Source of the DNA: G963556115 sp963667375
Lineage (GTDB): Bacteria; Planctomycetota; SZUA-567
Direction of reading: 5' to 3'
Assembly (NCBI GenBank): GCA_963667375.1
Contig: OY763323.1
Coordinates: 1,426,001 to 1,490,000 of the forward strand
Length of the DNA: 64,000 bases
Position numbers and translations under genes: made by a program. Positions within the stretch are counted from its first letter, which is position 1; each line of letters opens with the position of its first letter. Positions 1 to 8,783 of this stretch are shown piece by piece. The notes beneath the pieces are model-generated. The model made no database searches. It was not told the origin of the DNA and worked only from the letters and a program-made list of their open reading frames with translations.

Positions 1-527
1 TTAAGACCTTTGAAGCTGGTAATATCCTTTACGGGTTTGGTGGTGAAGAAGTGTCTTGCTCCTTCTTCGGTATAGTACAGGCCGCGTAAGCCGGTACCTT
101 TTTCTACAGGTTCATTGAGGAATGAAGTACCGATATCACTCTCCAGCACATTCCAGAGATGTTCACGATCACGGAAGGTGTAAGGCATTCCGAAGAGGTT
201 GAGTTTTTCGCAGCCGTAGTCAATAAGAGCATTGGTATTGCCACGGAAGATGTCACAGGAGCCGCCGCCGATCTGCATCGCCTGCAGACATTCTTTTTCA
301 CTGCCCAGCATTCCGGAAGTATAGACTTTGATGGTCATCTTGCCACCGCTGAGTTCCTTGACCTTGTCAGCGAAGTGGTGCGCGACAATTCCCATTGGGT
401 GGGCATCAGGGTTTAACTCTGCATAGGAAAGAGTGATCTCGCCAATATCATCGTCCGCTTGTACCGGAGTATTGGAAAGCGTCACTGCCATAAGTAGTGC
501 CAGCACTGCTAGTAAAAAAGTTTTCAT
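1..527 (-). CDS. dctP: TRAP transporter solute-binding protein, DctP family (C-terminal part outside the window)
   Basis: Only the first 175 or so codons are present; the reading frame runs off base 1. It opens with a signal peptide (MKTFLLAVLALLMAVTLS followed by a cleavable QADDD region), as expected of a periplasmic binding protein. It continues with features of the DctP family: a beta strand (ITLSYAEL), a helix with the FADKVKELSGGKMTIKVY pattern, and GMLGSEKECLQAMQIG. This subunit binds a carboxylate substrate and delivers it to the DctQM membrane subunits, which would lie to the left. The start ATG has AGGAG about 9 bases upstream. The neighbours are a LacI regulator and uxaC, so a hexuronate (glucuronate or galacturonate) is the likely ligand; that is an inference from context. 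Expression probably starts at the promoter at 654-681 and is controlled by the flanking operators. Confidence 0.9.
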   Translation of the reverse strand, partial: MKTFLLAVLALLMAVTLSNTPVQADDDIGEITLSYAELNPDAHPMGIVAHHFADKVKELSGGKMTIKVYTSGMLGSEKECLQAMQIGGGSCDIFRGNTNALIDYGCEKLNLFGMPYTFRDREHLWNVLESDIGTSFLNEPVEKGTGLRGLYYTEEGARHFFTTKPVKDITSFKGL

Positions 528-560
528 TTCTCTGTTCTCCTGTAAATGAAATAAAAATTA

Positions 561-574
561 TGTAAGCTCTTACA
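561..574. promoter_or_regulatory. LacI-family operator, copy 1
   Basis: The sequence TGTAAGCTCTTACA is a palindrome with 6-bp arms. It differs at one base from the general LacI-family consensus TGTAAGCGCTTACA. It lies in the dctP leader, downstream of the predicted transcription start. An identical 14-mer is at 691-704. The presumed binder is the LacI protein encoded at 917-1912. Confidence 0.8.
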
Positions 575-653
575 TTTTGAGCAAAAAATTTTTAGATTGT
601 TTACTTTTAGTTTGCATTATATATGTGAAAATATGCGAAATAATACTGAATTT

Positions 654-681
654 AGTATAATTCATGAATTTTCTTAGTCAA
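654..681 (-). promoter_or_regulatory. sigma70-type promoter for dctP
   Basis: On the minus strand TTGACT (676-681) is separated by 16 bp from TATACT (654-659). The two LacI-type operators bracket it, one just upstream of the -35 box and one in the leader. This is a geometry suited to repression by looping. Confidence 0.7.
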
Positions 682-690
682 ATTAATTTT

Positions 691-704
691 TGTAAGCTCT
701 TACA
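691..704. promoter_or_regulatory. LacI-family operator, copy 2
   Basis: Exact second copy of TGTAAGCTCTTACA, 130 bp from the first copy (start to start). It lies 9 bp upstream of the dctP -35 box and could also affect transcription toward lacI. Confidence 0.8.
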
Positions 705-916
705 TTTTTTTGTGATTTTTTTCTCGCTTTACTACTTTGATGTGCTATTATTAAAGATATAATAATTCATGAATAAATTTTGTTTCAGGCTATCTATCGG
801 AAAATAAGGGGTTTAGCGGATTATTTTATCGGGTGTGCGAATAATTTTTCGGATGAATTTATTGATGTATAATGTTTTCGGGTTGAGTTTTAAGATACGT
901 TCATAAAGAGTGATTG

Positions 917-1912
917 ATGAATATTTATGATATTGCAAGTAGAGCCGGTGTCTCAATTGCCACGGTCTCGAGAATATTGAATAATAAGGGCAATGTCCGT
1001 AAGGCGACTGAACTGAAGGTGCTGGCGGTGATGGAGGAAATGGGATATACTCCCAACGTTTTTGCCAGAGCGCTGGGGCTGAATTCAATCAAAGCGGTAG
1101 GTGTGCTCTGTTCAGATGTTTCTGATATCTTTTATGCGAAAGCGGTATCGGTGATCGAGAGTGAATTACGTGAACAGGGATATGATGCTACTCTGTATTG
1201 CACCGGGCATGATATTGATGATAAAAAGCGGGCTCTTGGATCGCTGCTGGCAAAAAAGGTTGATGCGATAATCCTTGTAGGTTCAGTGTTTCAGGATCGT
1301 AAGGATAATTCGCATATCAAAGATGCTGCCAAGAGTGTGCCGGTGGTGATAATCAATGGTGAATTTGAATTCGAGAATACCTATTCAATCTATTGTGCGG
1401 AGGCCAAAGCGGTAGAGGATGTGGTTGATCTGCTGGTGGAGCGCGGTCGGAAAAGCTTTTTGTATATGTATGATATTGATTCTTTCAGCGGTGATAAAAA
1501 GCGCAATGGCTTTCTTGCGGGTCTGAAGAAGCATGGAATCAAATTTAATAAGAAACGGATTCTGAAATGTGAGCGCAATTTTGACAGCTATAAAAATGCG
1601 ATTTTCAAAGTTATCGATAGCGGGATGAAGTTTGATGCGATTGTCTGTTCCGAGGATATGCTGGCTGTCGGAGCAATAAAAGCGCTGACTGCAAGAAAGC
1701 TTGTGGTGCCGGATGACGTTGCGGTGGTCGGGTGCAATAATTCAATTCTTGCGGAATCTTCAACTCCGACGATAACTTCAATCGACAACAAGGTCGAGGC
1801 TCTTTGTGTGGATACGGTGCGTACACTTCTGGATGTATTTGACGGGAAGGATGTAAGCCATATTAAAAAGATCTATGCAAATATTGTAGGACGTGAATCA
1901 TTTATTATCTGA
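917..1912 (+). CDS. LacI-family transcriptional regulator (probable hexuronate regulator 1)
   Basis: 331 residues. The N-terminal helix-turn-helix has the LacI signature (IYDIASRAGVSIATVSRILNN), followed by the hinge region (YTPNVFARALG) and a periplasmic-binding-protein-like effector domain (residues about 58-331) ending in the usual pattern VPDDVAVVGCNN ... PTITSID. ATG 917 was chosen because AAAGAG lies 6-7 bases upstream; a TTG three bases earlier is too close to that site. The gene is divergent from the TRAP gene, and the intergenic region carries two copies of one palindrome, so it most likely represses the transporter in the absence of a uronate-derived inducer. The effector is not known from sequence. 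Confidence 0.93.
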   Translation: MNIYDIASRAGVSIATVSRILNNKGNVRKATELKVLAVMEEMGYTPNVFARALGLNSIKAVGVLCSDVSDIFYAKAVSVIESELREQGYDATLYCTGHDIDDKKRALGSLLAKKVDAIILVGSVFQDRKDNSHIKDAAKSVPVVIINGEFEFENTYSIYCAEAKAVEDVVDLLVERGRKSFLYMYDIDSFSGDKKRNGFLAGLKKHGIKFNKKRILKCERNFDSYKNAIFKVIDSGMKFDAIVCSEDMLAVGAIKALTARKLVVPDDVAVVGCNNSILAESSTPTITSIDNKVEALCVDTVRTLLDVFDGKDVSHIKKIYANIVGRESFII

Positions 1913-1918
1913 TAAAAT

Positions 1919-1943
1919 AACGCTGAGAATAATTCTCAGCGTT
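1919..1943. terminator. Bidirectional terminator between lacI and uxaC
   Basis: Near-perfect inverted repeat AACGCTGAGAAT / ATTCTCAGCGTT placed between two convergent genes, with A/T-rich flanks on both sides. Confidence 0.7.
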
Positions 1944-1991
1944 ATTTATGATATCAGTTAAACCTCTATTTCAAATTTGTTCAGTATTTAG

Positions 1992-3392
1992 TTAGAATCC
2001 GAAATAATTCTTAGCGTTGTTGTATGAGATATCCTTTACCATTTTACCGACAAGAGCATAATCTTCCGGAATCATGCCTGACTCCATATCTTTGCCAAGT
2101 ATATTGCAGAGAATTCTGCGGAAGTAGTCGTGACGGGTGTAGCTGAGAAATGACCGTGAGTCTGTGAGCATGCCGACAAACCTTGAGAGCAGTCCAAGCT
2201 GGGATAGAGCTTCGATCTGTCTGGTCATGCCGTCCATCTGATCCAAAAACCACCAGCCGCTGCCAAACTGCATCTTACCGGGGACACTGCCATCCTGGAA
2301 GTTACCGAGCATGGTTGCCAGAAGTTCATTGTCGCGCGGGTTTAAATTGTAGAGTATAGTCTTGGCGAGTGAGTTTTCACTGTCCAGGCGGTTGAGAAGT
2401 TTGGCAAGAGGGGTGGCAATTGGTTCATCACCTATAGAGTCGAAACCGGTGTCAGGACCAAGAAGATTAAGGAAGCGGGTGTTGTTATTGCGCTGGGCTC
2501 CGAAATGGAATTGCTGGGTCCAGTTTCGCTCGTGATCCATTTTTCCGAAATAGTACAGCATTGCAGATTTAAACTGCAGCTGTTCATTGAATGTGGTCGT
2601 TTTGCCGGCGCGTAGATTATTGAAGATATTCTTGATCTCAATATCGGAATAATCAGCGGCATAAGCGGTATTGATACCGTGATCAGAGAGCCTGCAGCCG
2701 GCATTATGGAAGAAGTCATGGCGCTTCTTGAGTGCGTCGAGATAAGTAGTAAAATCTGAGATGGCAATACCTGAAGCCGCTTCCAGGGCATCAACCCAGG
2801 AATTGAAGGCTTCGATATTCTCTGTTGCCATACCTTTATCCGGTCTCCATGTAGGCAGAATTCTTACATTGAAGGTCTTGTCCTCTTTGATTGCCAGATG
2901 TGAGGCCAGGTCATCACATGGGTCATCGGTGGTGCAGACAAGTTCAACTTTGCTCATCTTCATCAGTCCTCTGGCGCTAAAATCCGCATCCTGCATACGT
3001 GAAACACCGGTTTCCCAGATTTCATCAGCGGTAGCAGGTGAGAGTAAGGTGTCGCAGTTGAAGTAGCGTTTAAGCTCAAGATGAGTCCAGTGATAGAGGG
3101 GGTTGCGTAAGGTTGCTGGTACCGTTTCAGCCCATTTGTCAAATTTTTCGCGGTCGGTTGCATCGCCGGTACAGAATTTCTCGGCAATACCATTACTGCG
3201 CATTGCCCGCCATTTATAATGGTCGCCATAGAGCCATACCTGGGTCAGATTCTCCCATTTGAAATCGGTCTCAATCTGTTTGGGAATGAGATGGCAGTGG
3301 TAGTCAATAATCGGCATTTCTTTGGCATAATCATGATACAGCCGTTCAGCTGCAGCACAGCTGAGGCAGAAATTCTCATTTATAAAGGGCAT
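1992..3392 (-). CDS. uxaC: Uronate isomerase
   Basis: 466 residues, the usual UxaC length (about 470). The enzyme interconverts D-glucuronate and D-fructuronate, or D-galacturonate and D-tagaturonate, the first cytoplasmic step of hexuronate catabolism. It belongs to the amidohydrolase superfamily; the metal motif D-Y-H-C-H is at residues 30-34. Further family blocks include LRNPLYHWTHLEL, DDPCDDL, RILPTWRPDK, and the C-terminal GMLTDSRSFLSYTRHDYFRRILCN-type motif. ATG 3392 was chosen because AGGAG sits 7 bases upstream and the protein then begins at the conserved N-terminus; an upstream in-frame ATG would add 25 residues that lie in the promoter/operator region. It is divergent from a second LacI gene, with an operator directly over the transcription start. 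Confidence 0.97.
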   Translation of the reverse strand: MPFINENFCLSCAAAERLYHDYAKEMPIIDYHCHLIPKQIETDFKWENLTQVWLYGDHYKWRAMRSNGIAEKFCTGDATDREKFDKWAETVPATLRNPLYHWTHLELKRYFNCDTLLSPATADEIWETGVSRMQDADFSARGLMKMSKVELVCTTDDPCDDLASHLAIKEDKTFNVRILPTWRPDKGMATENIEAFNSWVDALEAASGIAISDFTTYLDALKKRHDFFHNAGCRLSDHGINTAYAADYSDIEIKNIFNNLRAGKTTTFNEQLQFKSAMLYYFGKMDHERNWTQQFHFGAQRNNNTRFLNLLGPDTGFDSIGDEPIATPLAKLLNRLDSENSLAKTILYNLNPRDNELLATMLGNFQDGSVPGKMQFGSGWWFLDQMDGMTRQIEALSQLGLLSRFVGMLTDSRSFLSYTRHDYFRRILCNILGKDMESGMIPEDYALVGKMVKDISYNNAKNYFGF

Positions 3393-3423
3393 GATATCTC
3401 CTAGGTTGATTATTATTAAATTG

Positions 3424-3441
3424 TATGTCAACGTTGTCATA
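3424..3441. promoter_or_regulatory. LacI-family operator, second type, copy 1 (uxaC side)
   Basis: TATGTCAACGTTGTCATA is an imperfect palindrome centred on CG, a typical LacI-family core. It overlaps the -10 box of the uxaC promoter, so binding should block uxaC transcription. A copy with one mismatch is at 3555-3572. Confidence 0.8.
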
Positions 3442-3467
3442 ATACAGCATAGATCGGATTTAGTCAA
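3439..3467 (-). promoter_or_regulatory. sigma70-type promoter for uxaC
   Basis: On the minus strand TTGACT (3462-3467), a 17-bp spacer, and TATTAT (3439-3444). The operator at 3424-3441 overlaps its -10 end and start site. Confidence 0.75.
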
Positions 3468-3554
3468 ATAATTTATTCATTTTTTGAAATTACACTGGTA
3501 CAATATAATGTTCTGGTATACTATTGTATATATTGGATGTTTAATAACTGTCAT

Positions 3555-3572
3555 TATGTCAACGTGGTCATA
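3555..3572. promoter_or_regulatory. LacI-family operator, second type, copy 2 (lacI side)
   Basis: TATGTCAACGTGGTCATA, one base different from the copy at 3424-3441 and 131 bp away from it (start to start). It lies in the leader of the following lacI gene, which suggests autoregulation and looping between the two sites. Confidence 0.78.
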
Positions 3573-3614
3573 TTTGATAGTTACAGTAAATGGAATATGG
3601 GTGCTGGAGAAATA

Positions 3615-4604
3615 ATGGCAACATTGAAGGATATTGCAAAAATTGCTGGAGTATCCATAAAAACTGTAAGTAGAGCGGTCAACAATAGCGGTTATGTGCG
3701 TAGTGAGCTGCGTGAAAAAATTCTGGCAGAAGCGCAGAGAATTGGTTATGTCTCAAATAGAGCGGCGAAGAATCTCCGTTCCAGCGTTTCTGATGAAGTC
3801 TATGTTATAAGCTGGGATCTGGATGAACTTTTTGTCAGGAAGTTTACGGCATTTGAAGAGGAAATGCGTAAGGCGGGGTATCAGGTGATACTGGTGAGTA
3901 TGCATGAGAAGGACAGAGATTATAAGGAGAAAATACTCCGTCAGATACTCATTGAAAAACCGGTCGGAGTCCTGCTGCTTACCGGGCGGTTTTATAACAT
4001 TGATGAAACTCTGGATAAATTCAAGCAGGCTGGTATCAACTACCTGCAGCTTGATACTTCGCATAGGAGCAGCGACGGTATTTATATTGACCGGGCTGCA
4101 GGGGTATATGATGCGGTGAAGATTCTGGCGCAGAGGACTGAGGGCAGAATCGGTTATCTAGGTATTTCGCAGCAGGAGCATGATTGGACGCGGCTGGAAG
4201 GTTTCCGCCGGGCGATAGCGGAAGTTGGGAGGGAGTCGGTTGAGTTATTTCCACCGAATAATGCTTCAATATTTAATGCCGGGATTGAATCTGCGGTGAT
4301 GATTGTGGAGCATAGGCTTGCTGCACTTCAGGTTTATTCTGATCTCCTGGCTATGGGGGTACTGTACGGTCTGCAAAAACTTGGGGTGAGAGTTCCGGAT
4401 GATATTCTGATTGTAGGTTTTGATGACCGTGATTTTTCCGCTTATGCAAGCCCGCCACTGAGTACAATTCGTCAGCCGAATCTTGAAGCCGGGACGCTTG
4501 CCGCACAGGTGATGCTGAATATGATACACGGTACAGCTGAAATGAATTCGTCACTGGTGATCCCTACAACTTTTATCGAACGTGAATCCACCGGAATTTA
4601 CTAA
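3615..4604 (+). CDS. LacI-family transcriptional regulator (probable uxaC regulator)
   Basis: 329 residues from ATG 3615, which has GGAG about 8 bases upstream; an upstream in-frame start at 3537 would extend across the operator and is unlikely. The N-terminus is the LacI helix-turn-helix (LKDIAKIAGVSIKTVSRAVNNSGYV). The effector-binding domain follows, ending with VRVPDDILIVGFDDRDFSAYASPPLSTIRQP, a classic LacI/PurR C-terminal block. It is divergent from uxaC and shares its regulatory region, so it most likely represses uxaC until a uronate or its breakdown product is present. The inducer cannot be read from sequence. Confidence 0.93.
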   Translation: MATLKDIAKIAGVSIKTVSRAVNNSGYVRSELREKILAEAQRIGYVSNRAAKNLRSSVSDEVYVISWDLDELFVRKFTAFEEEMRKAGYQVILVSMHEKDRDYKEKILRQILIEKPVGVLLLTGRFYNIDETLDKFKQAGINYLQLDTSHRSSDGIYIDRAAGVYDAVKILAQRTEGRIGYLGISQQEHDWTRLEGFRRAIAEVGRESVELFPPNNASIFNAGIESAVMIVEHRLAALQVYSDLLAMGVLYGLQKLGVRVPDDILIVGFDDRDFSAYASPPLSTIRQPNLEAGTLAAQVMLNMIHGTAEMNSSLVIPTTFIERESTGIY

Positions 4605-4636
4605 CGTTTTCAAAACAATTTATAATAATATTTATG

Positions 4637-4670
4637 CGGGTGACATGCTGGTATGTCATCCGTTTTATTT
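4637..4670 (+). terminator. Intrinsic terminator after the second lacI
   Basis: A 10-bp stem (CGGGTGACAT with ATGTCATCCG, one G-U pair) followed by GTTTTATTTT. Confidence 0.75.
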
Positions 4671-4836
4671 TAATTTCCAGTTTATAGCGGATAAAATTAT
4701 TCAAGCATCTAACCAGGTACCGGGTCTTTAACTCCAGTAGAAGTTTGGAGCTGGGTATATGACTGATTGCATGCTGTCTAAATAAAAATAACCTTGAAAC
4801 CACGGGATAATAACCTAAAATTGTTCTATTACATGT

Positions 4837-4845
4837 TGTTATAAT
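4837..4845 (+). promoter_or_regulatory. Extended -10 promoter for the FHA kinase gene
   Basis: TGTTATAAT matches the extended -10 form (TG-N-TATAAT) about 45 bases before the ATG. No good -35 box was seen. Confidence 0.45.
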
Positions 4846-4890
4846 TAAGATTATGAGTCTGGTCCGGCAAGTGGAGATTACGGTTTAATA

Positions 4891-7827
4891 ATGGCAAGAG
4901 TTGAGCTGTCCTGTCAGGGACATACCCATGAATACAATATTGCAGAAGAGCTGATTATCGGCAGGGATGAGGACTGCGATATCAAACTGCCTTCGATAAA
5001 AGCTTCAAGAAAACATTGCCGGATATTCAAAGCAACCGGAGGTTATTTTATCGAGGACCTTGGTTCGGCAAATGGTACTGTGCTCAATGGAGTAATGGTT
5101 GGGCGTAAACTTCTCAAGCATAATGATGAAATAGAGGCCGGGCGTATCAGGTTGCGCTTTATTGATAAAACTGAAGATCCGCTGATAGGGAAGAGATTGG
5201 GGCGTTATCAGATAGTTGAAAAAATAGGGCTGGGTACCGAGGGTGTGGTGTATCACGGAAGGCAGGTGGCGCTGAATGAGGATGTGGCCGTAAAACTATT
5301 TCGTAATGATCAGATAATTTTAAAAGGCGGAATAAAGAAGGTGGCTGCTGTTTTTGCGAAAGCTCTGGAGTTTGAACACCCGAATGTTGTTAAAATTATT
5401 GATTTTGCAGAAGATGGCGGGCGTGTATTTTGTGCTATGGAGCTGGTAAAAGGGGAAAATCTGCTTTCACGCTGTATCCGTAAGCAGCGTCTGAAAGTGG
5501 CAGAGGTTGTGGAGTATGGTCTGAGTCTGTGTGATGCGTTGAGCGCGTTGCATGGCCGGGGGCTCGGGCATGGTGATATCAAGCCGCATAATATTGTGGT
5601 TACTGAGAATGGTACGGTGAAGTTTATCGATCTGGGATGGGTTGCTCTGGCGGCGGATGTTCAGGGAGCTGATACTGATTCTTCCGAGGAGGAGACAGAA
5701 GAATCAGTAGTTACTGGGGGCAGGGTCTTTACGACCCCGCAGTATGTGGCGCCGGAGCTTATACGTCATGAGCCGTATACCGCTCTTTCCGATATTTATG
5801 CTTTATCGGTGACGTTTTATCAGCTTCTTACCGGCAGCCTGCCTTATAATTCAGATCATATTGAAGAGCTTCTGCACCAGCATCTGCAGGGTGAAGTTAG
5901 AAATCCTCGTGAATTGAATTCCAGAATATCACCTGAACTCGCTGAACTTATAATTTGCGGGATGAGTACCGATATTAGTCAGCGAATAAATACCGCAAGT
6001 GAATATTACCGGCGTCTCAATGAAATAGCGGATAAGTTAAAAAATGCCCGGGAGAAAAACCGGGAGCTCGCACTGCAGCGTCTGCGGATGCAGCGTTTTG
6101 GCTATATGCGTTTCGGGTTGGTTTATAAACTGCTGATTGCACTGGTTGTATTACTGCTGGGAGGATCCTATGGTTTTAGAATTTATAAAGAGTATAAGCA
6201 TAAGCAGTATCAGCAGGAAGAGACGGAATTGGCGGCAGGGCGTGAGCTTTATGAACGTGGAAATTATGAAGAAGCCGAAGATATTCTGCGTAAACTGTCG
6301 GTAGACGGTGCTAACACGGCGGTGGTAACTCAAGCCGATGAATTGCTTAAACTGCTGGAACTCCCTGATTCAGTAAAGGAATTGCAGCTTATAAAGCAGG
6401 ATCTCAAGCAGGGTAAGATTACCAGAAAGGATGTTGTCGTTAAAATCCGTGAAAGACTGCGTAAAAAGAATCTGGCTCAAACTGAGGAGCAGGAATATGT
6501 CTCGTATCTGAAATCGCTGGGCGGTGATACGGATATCCGTTATGTCTGGCAGAAAAAGCTGGATGGGCTGATTGCAAATAATAACTTGAGTGCGGCTTAT
6601 AACGAGCTTTTCGGATTGGATAGGGCAGAGTTCGATAATTCTCAGAATCTTGAATATGAAGCTTACGCCAAGCTTTTGCAGACAGAGATATCCAAGCAGA
6701 TTGAAAAGGAGTATCAGCGTTCGGCGGAATTGCTGAAATCTCGGCGTTTAACTGAAGCTACGGTATTGCTCGACCGGATAGTCAACAATTATCCGGCAGA
6801 TCTGGGATGGCAGGGAAGGATACTCGAGTTTTTTGCCAAGAGTAATGAAGCGGTAGCGGGTGAAATTAATGAGACGCTGAATAATATCCTGAAATATACT
6901 GCAAAACTGGATTATTCTGGAATGCGTGAGAATATTTTCAGACTTGAGGATTATGCGGCGCAGCAGATTTCACCGATCAGGGCTGGATATCTTCAGCAGT
7001 TTTCAGAGTTTATCGATGCTTTTCAGCGGATATTTTTCCGCCGGGTCGAATCGGTGTTGAGCAATACCGGAAAACCGGTAGCACTGGAGGTTGCAGTCAA
7101 GGGTTTGAACAGGCTGGTCCCTGTTACAGTAGTCGAAGATCATCTGGTAGCTGCTCTGGATTCAGGCGGGATTTCCATAGGTATCAATGATATCATGCCT
7201 AGTTCAATTGAAAAATTTCTGCCGGTATCTGAGTTGTCATTCCAGGAATCTCTGGGAACAGGTCTGTATCTGTATGCCCGGGGGGCATTGGCTACGGGAA
7301 AAGGGTATATTACTTATGCACTGGATAATGTCGATGTAAATTCGGCGGAGCAGGCGCAGTGGTATGCACTGCTGCTTGCAGGACGTCTGGAGATTCCGGT
7401 GAGGGATTCTCTACAGTCTGCCGGTATCGCTGCTGTGAGCAGCGTGCGTCTTGGCGGCAGCAGTATTGTTGTTCCTGCTGTTTCCGGTATTTACCGCTTT
7501 GCGGCGGCGGAGCATGGGGAGCTGGTTATTGCTGTTGGCGGAGAACGGATTGAGGTCTATTTTGAAAAGCATGGTATCCGGGATCTGCTGGGAGGGGTGC
7601 CGGTGATCCCTGATGAGAAGGGGGTGTTGGAGCTGAAGGGATACTGGGATAAGCTGCTGCTGAGTCAGAATGAGATTATGCTGGGGGATTTCAACCGTGC
7701 TGAAATCGGTAATACTGTTATTGCACCTGTTCTGCCTGCTGCCGGAAAGTTTCATATCTATAAAGATATCAGAATCAAGGTGTCAAAGGAGAGTGTAACT
7801 AATACCCAGGAAGAAAGTCTGGGTTGA
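4891..7827 (+). CDS. FHA-domain Ser/Thr protein kinase with atypical catalytic loop, one membrane span
   Basis: 978 residues. Order of domains: FHA domain (about 20-90; GRDEDCDI, SRKH, DLGSANGTVLNG are the phosphothreonine-binding landmarks), protein kinase domain (about 104-390; glycine loop GLGTEGVVY, VAVKLF lysine, APE motif VAPEL), a transmembrane helix (about 410-430, YKLLIALVVLLLGG), then about 540 residues, presumably outside the cytoplasm, beginning with TPR-like helices (AAGRELYERGNYEEAEDIL). The catalytic loop reads HGDIKPHN, so the arginine of HRD is glycine. The metal-binding motif reads IDLG rather than DFG, and the helix-C glutamate is not obvious. Lys, catalytic Asp and Asn are kept, so weak activity or a scaffolding role are both possible. 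The gene is monocistronic, between terminators. The substrate is unknown. Confidence 0.88.
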   Translation: MARVELSCQGHTHEYNIAEELIIGRDEDCDIKLPSIKASRKHCRIFKATGGYFIEDLGSANGTVLNGVMVGRKLLKHNDEIEAGRIRLRFIDKTEDPLIGKRLGRYQIVEKIGLGTEGVVYHGRQVALNEDVAVKLFRNDQIILKGGIKKVAAVFAKALEFEHPNVVKIIDFAEDGGRVFCAMELVKGENLLSRCIRKQRLKVAEVVEYGLSLCDALSALHGRGLGHGDIKPHNIVVTENGTVKFIDLGWVALAADVQGADTDSSEEETEESVVTGGRVFTTPQYVAPELIRHEPYTALSDIYALSVTFYQLLTGSLPYNSDHIEELLHQHLQGEVRNPRELNSRISPELAELIICGMSTDISQRINTASEYYRRLNEIADKLKNAREKNRELALQRLRMQRFGYMRFGLVYKLLIALVVLLLGGSYGFRIYKEYKHKQYQQEETELAAGRELYERGNYEEAEDILRKLSVDGANTAVVTQADELLKLLELPDSVKELQLIKQDLKQGKITRKDVVVKIRERLRKKNLAQTEEQEYVSYLKSLGGDTDIRYVWQKKLDGLIANNNLSAAYNELFGLDRAEFDNSQNLEYEAYAKLLQTEISKQIEKEYQRSAELLKSRRLTEATVLLDRIVNNYPADLGWQGRILEFFAKSNEAVAGEINETLNNILKYTAKLDYSGMRENIFRLEDYAAQQISPIRAGYLQQFSEFIDAFQRIFFRRVESVLSNTGKPVALEVAVKGLNRLVPVTVVEDHLVAALDSGGISIGINDIMPSSIEKFLPVSELSFQESLGTGLYLYARGALATGKGYITYALDNVDVNSAEQAQWYALLLAGRLEIPVRDSLQSAGIAAVSSVRLGGSSIVVPAVSGIYRFAAAEHGELVIAVGGERIEVYFEKHGIRDLLGGVPVIPDEKGVLELKGYWDKLLLSQNEIMLGDFNRAEIGNTVIAPVLPAAGKFHIYKDIRIKVSKESVTNTQEESLG

Positions 7828-7867
7828 AGCGGCTTAGATGCAGTTTGGATATTTGTTCAAATTAAAA

Positions 7868-7895
7868 CCGGCGGATTCTGTAAATGAATCGCCGG
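7868..7895 (-). terminator. Terminator between the FHA kinase and cbiK
   Basis: CCGGCGGATTC pairs with GAATCGCCGG with one bulge. On the minus strand it is followed by TTTTAATTT, so it mainly serves cbiK; it lies between convergent genes. Confidence 0.7.
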
Positions 7896-7925
7896 CTTTA
7901 ATGTAACTCAGGATTAAGATTATTA

Positions 7926-8783
7926 TTATTTCATGATATCTTTGAGGTGTGAAATATAGACGTTGATTATTTCCGGATTCTGACCTAGAGGCTGGATGAC
8001 TGTAGATTCAAGATCGATAGTTGATCTCCAGCTGTCAGGTTCAGCTCCCATTACATCATTGGTGATGTGATCGCCGGCAACAATCATAAATGGAATAAAT
8101 TTAACTTTTTTCAAACCGCTGTCTTTGATAGCCTGGAATGCGGTCTCAGTGCCGATTGGCCCTTCAACTGTTGCCAGCTGTACATTCTTATAATGTGACT
8201 TTATATAATCATTAAACTTGATCAGCTGGGTATTGAAAGATTTGTGGTGGTCATTGCCGTGACCGCAGATAATGGTATATTCGTCACTGCCGCCAAAATC
8301 TTTGGAGAGGATTTCAGCAACTTTGGCGATATCGGCGTCACTCCCGAGAAGCGGTGCTCCGAATTTTGCGGCGATACCAAAGGTGTTGCCGCCGGTAAGA
8401 TCGGTATATTCGCCTCCGGGGACGACGTGGAGTGACTGTACATAGATTTGTTTGGTCCCTTTATCAGCCAGTTCCTTGAAGAGCTGATCAGGGTTCTGGA
8501 TAGGTTCATTGCGGGCAAATAGAGTTGTCTGACCTTCCTTTGCCAGTTTGTCTATAATAAACTGAGCGGTAAAGGCCCAGCGAATATCATATCCTGGGAA
8601 TGCTTTAGCGAATGCCTGGTCAATTTCTTCGAAACTTTTCTGGGCTTCTGGAATACTGGTACCGAAGGCAATCAGGGCGATTACCGGTTTGCTATCGGCG
8701 GCCTGACAGCTATTTGCTAACGGTGCGGCTGCGCATAATGAAAGTAAACAGGCAAGACTTAAAAAAAAACGGGTAAAACTCAT
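7926..8783 (-). CDS. cbiK: Exported sirohydrochlorin cobaltochelatase, CbiK family
   Basis: 285 residues with a clear signal peptide (FFLSLACLLSLCAAAPLA), then a class II chelatase fold of usual CbiK size. Family blocks seen: IALIAFGTSIPEAQKSFEEID, YVQSLHVVPGGEY, IICGHGNDHH (candidate metal-coordinating His), and FIPFMIVAGDHITNDVMG (second His). CbiK inserts Co2+ into sirohydrochlorin in the anaerobic cobalamin pathway. Exported CbiK proteins are known in Desulfovibrio, where a role outside cobalamin synthesis has been discussed, so the function here may be periplasmic metal or haem handling. The cobalamin riboswitch just upstream ties it to B12. The start ATG follows AAGGAG by 7 bases. No other cob/cbi gene is adjacent. 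Confidence 0.92.
   Translation of the reverse strand: MSFTRFFLSLACLLSLCAAAPLANSCQAADSKPVIALIAFGTSIPEAQKSFEEIDQAFAKAFPGYDIRWAFTAQFIIDKLAKEGQTTLFARNEPIQNPDQLFKELADKGTKQIYVQSLHVVPGGEYTDLTGGNTFGIAAKFGAPLLGSDADIAKVAEILSKDFGGSDEYTIICGHGNDHHKSFNTQLIKFNDYIKSHYKNVQLATVEGPIGTETAFQAIKDSGLKKVKFIPFMIVAGDHITNDVMGAEPDSWRSTIDLESTVIQPLGQNPEIINVYISHLKDIMK

Noticed and set aside
159..416. An 85-codon plus-strand frame at the left edge
   Set aside because: It is the antisense shadow of the TRAP solute-binding gene, which has a signal peptide and family motifs.
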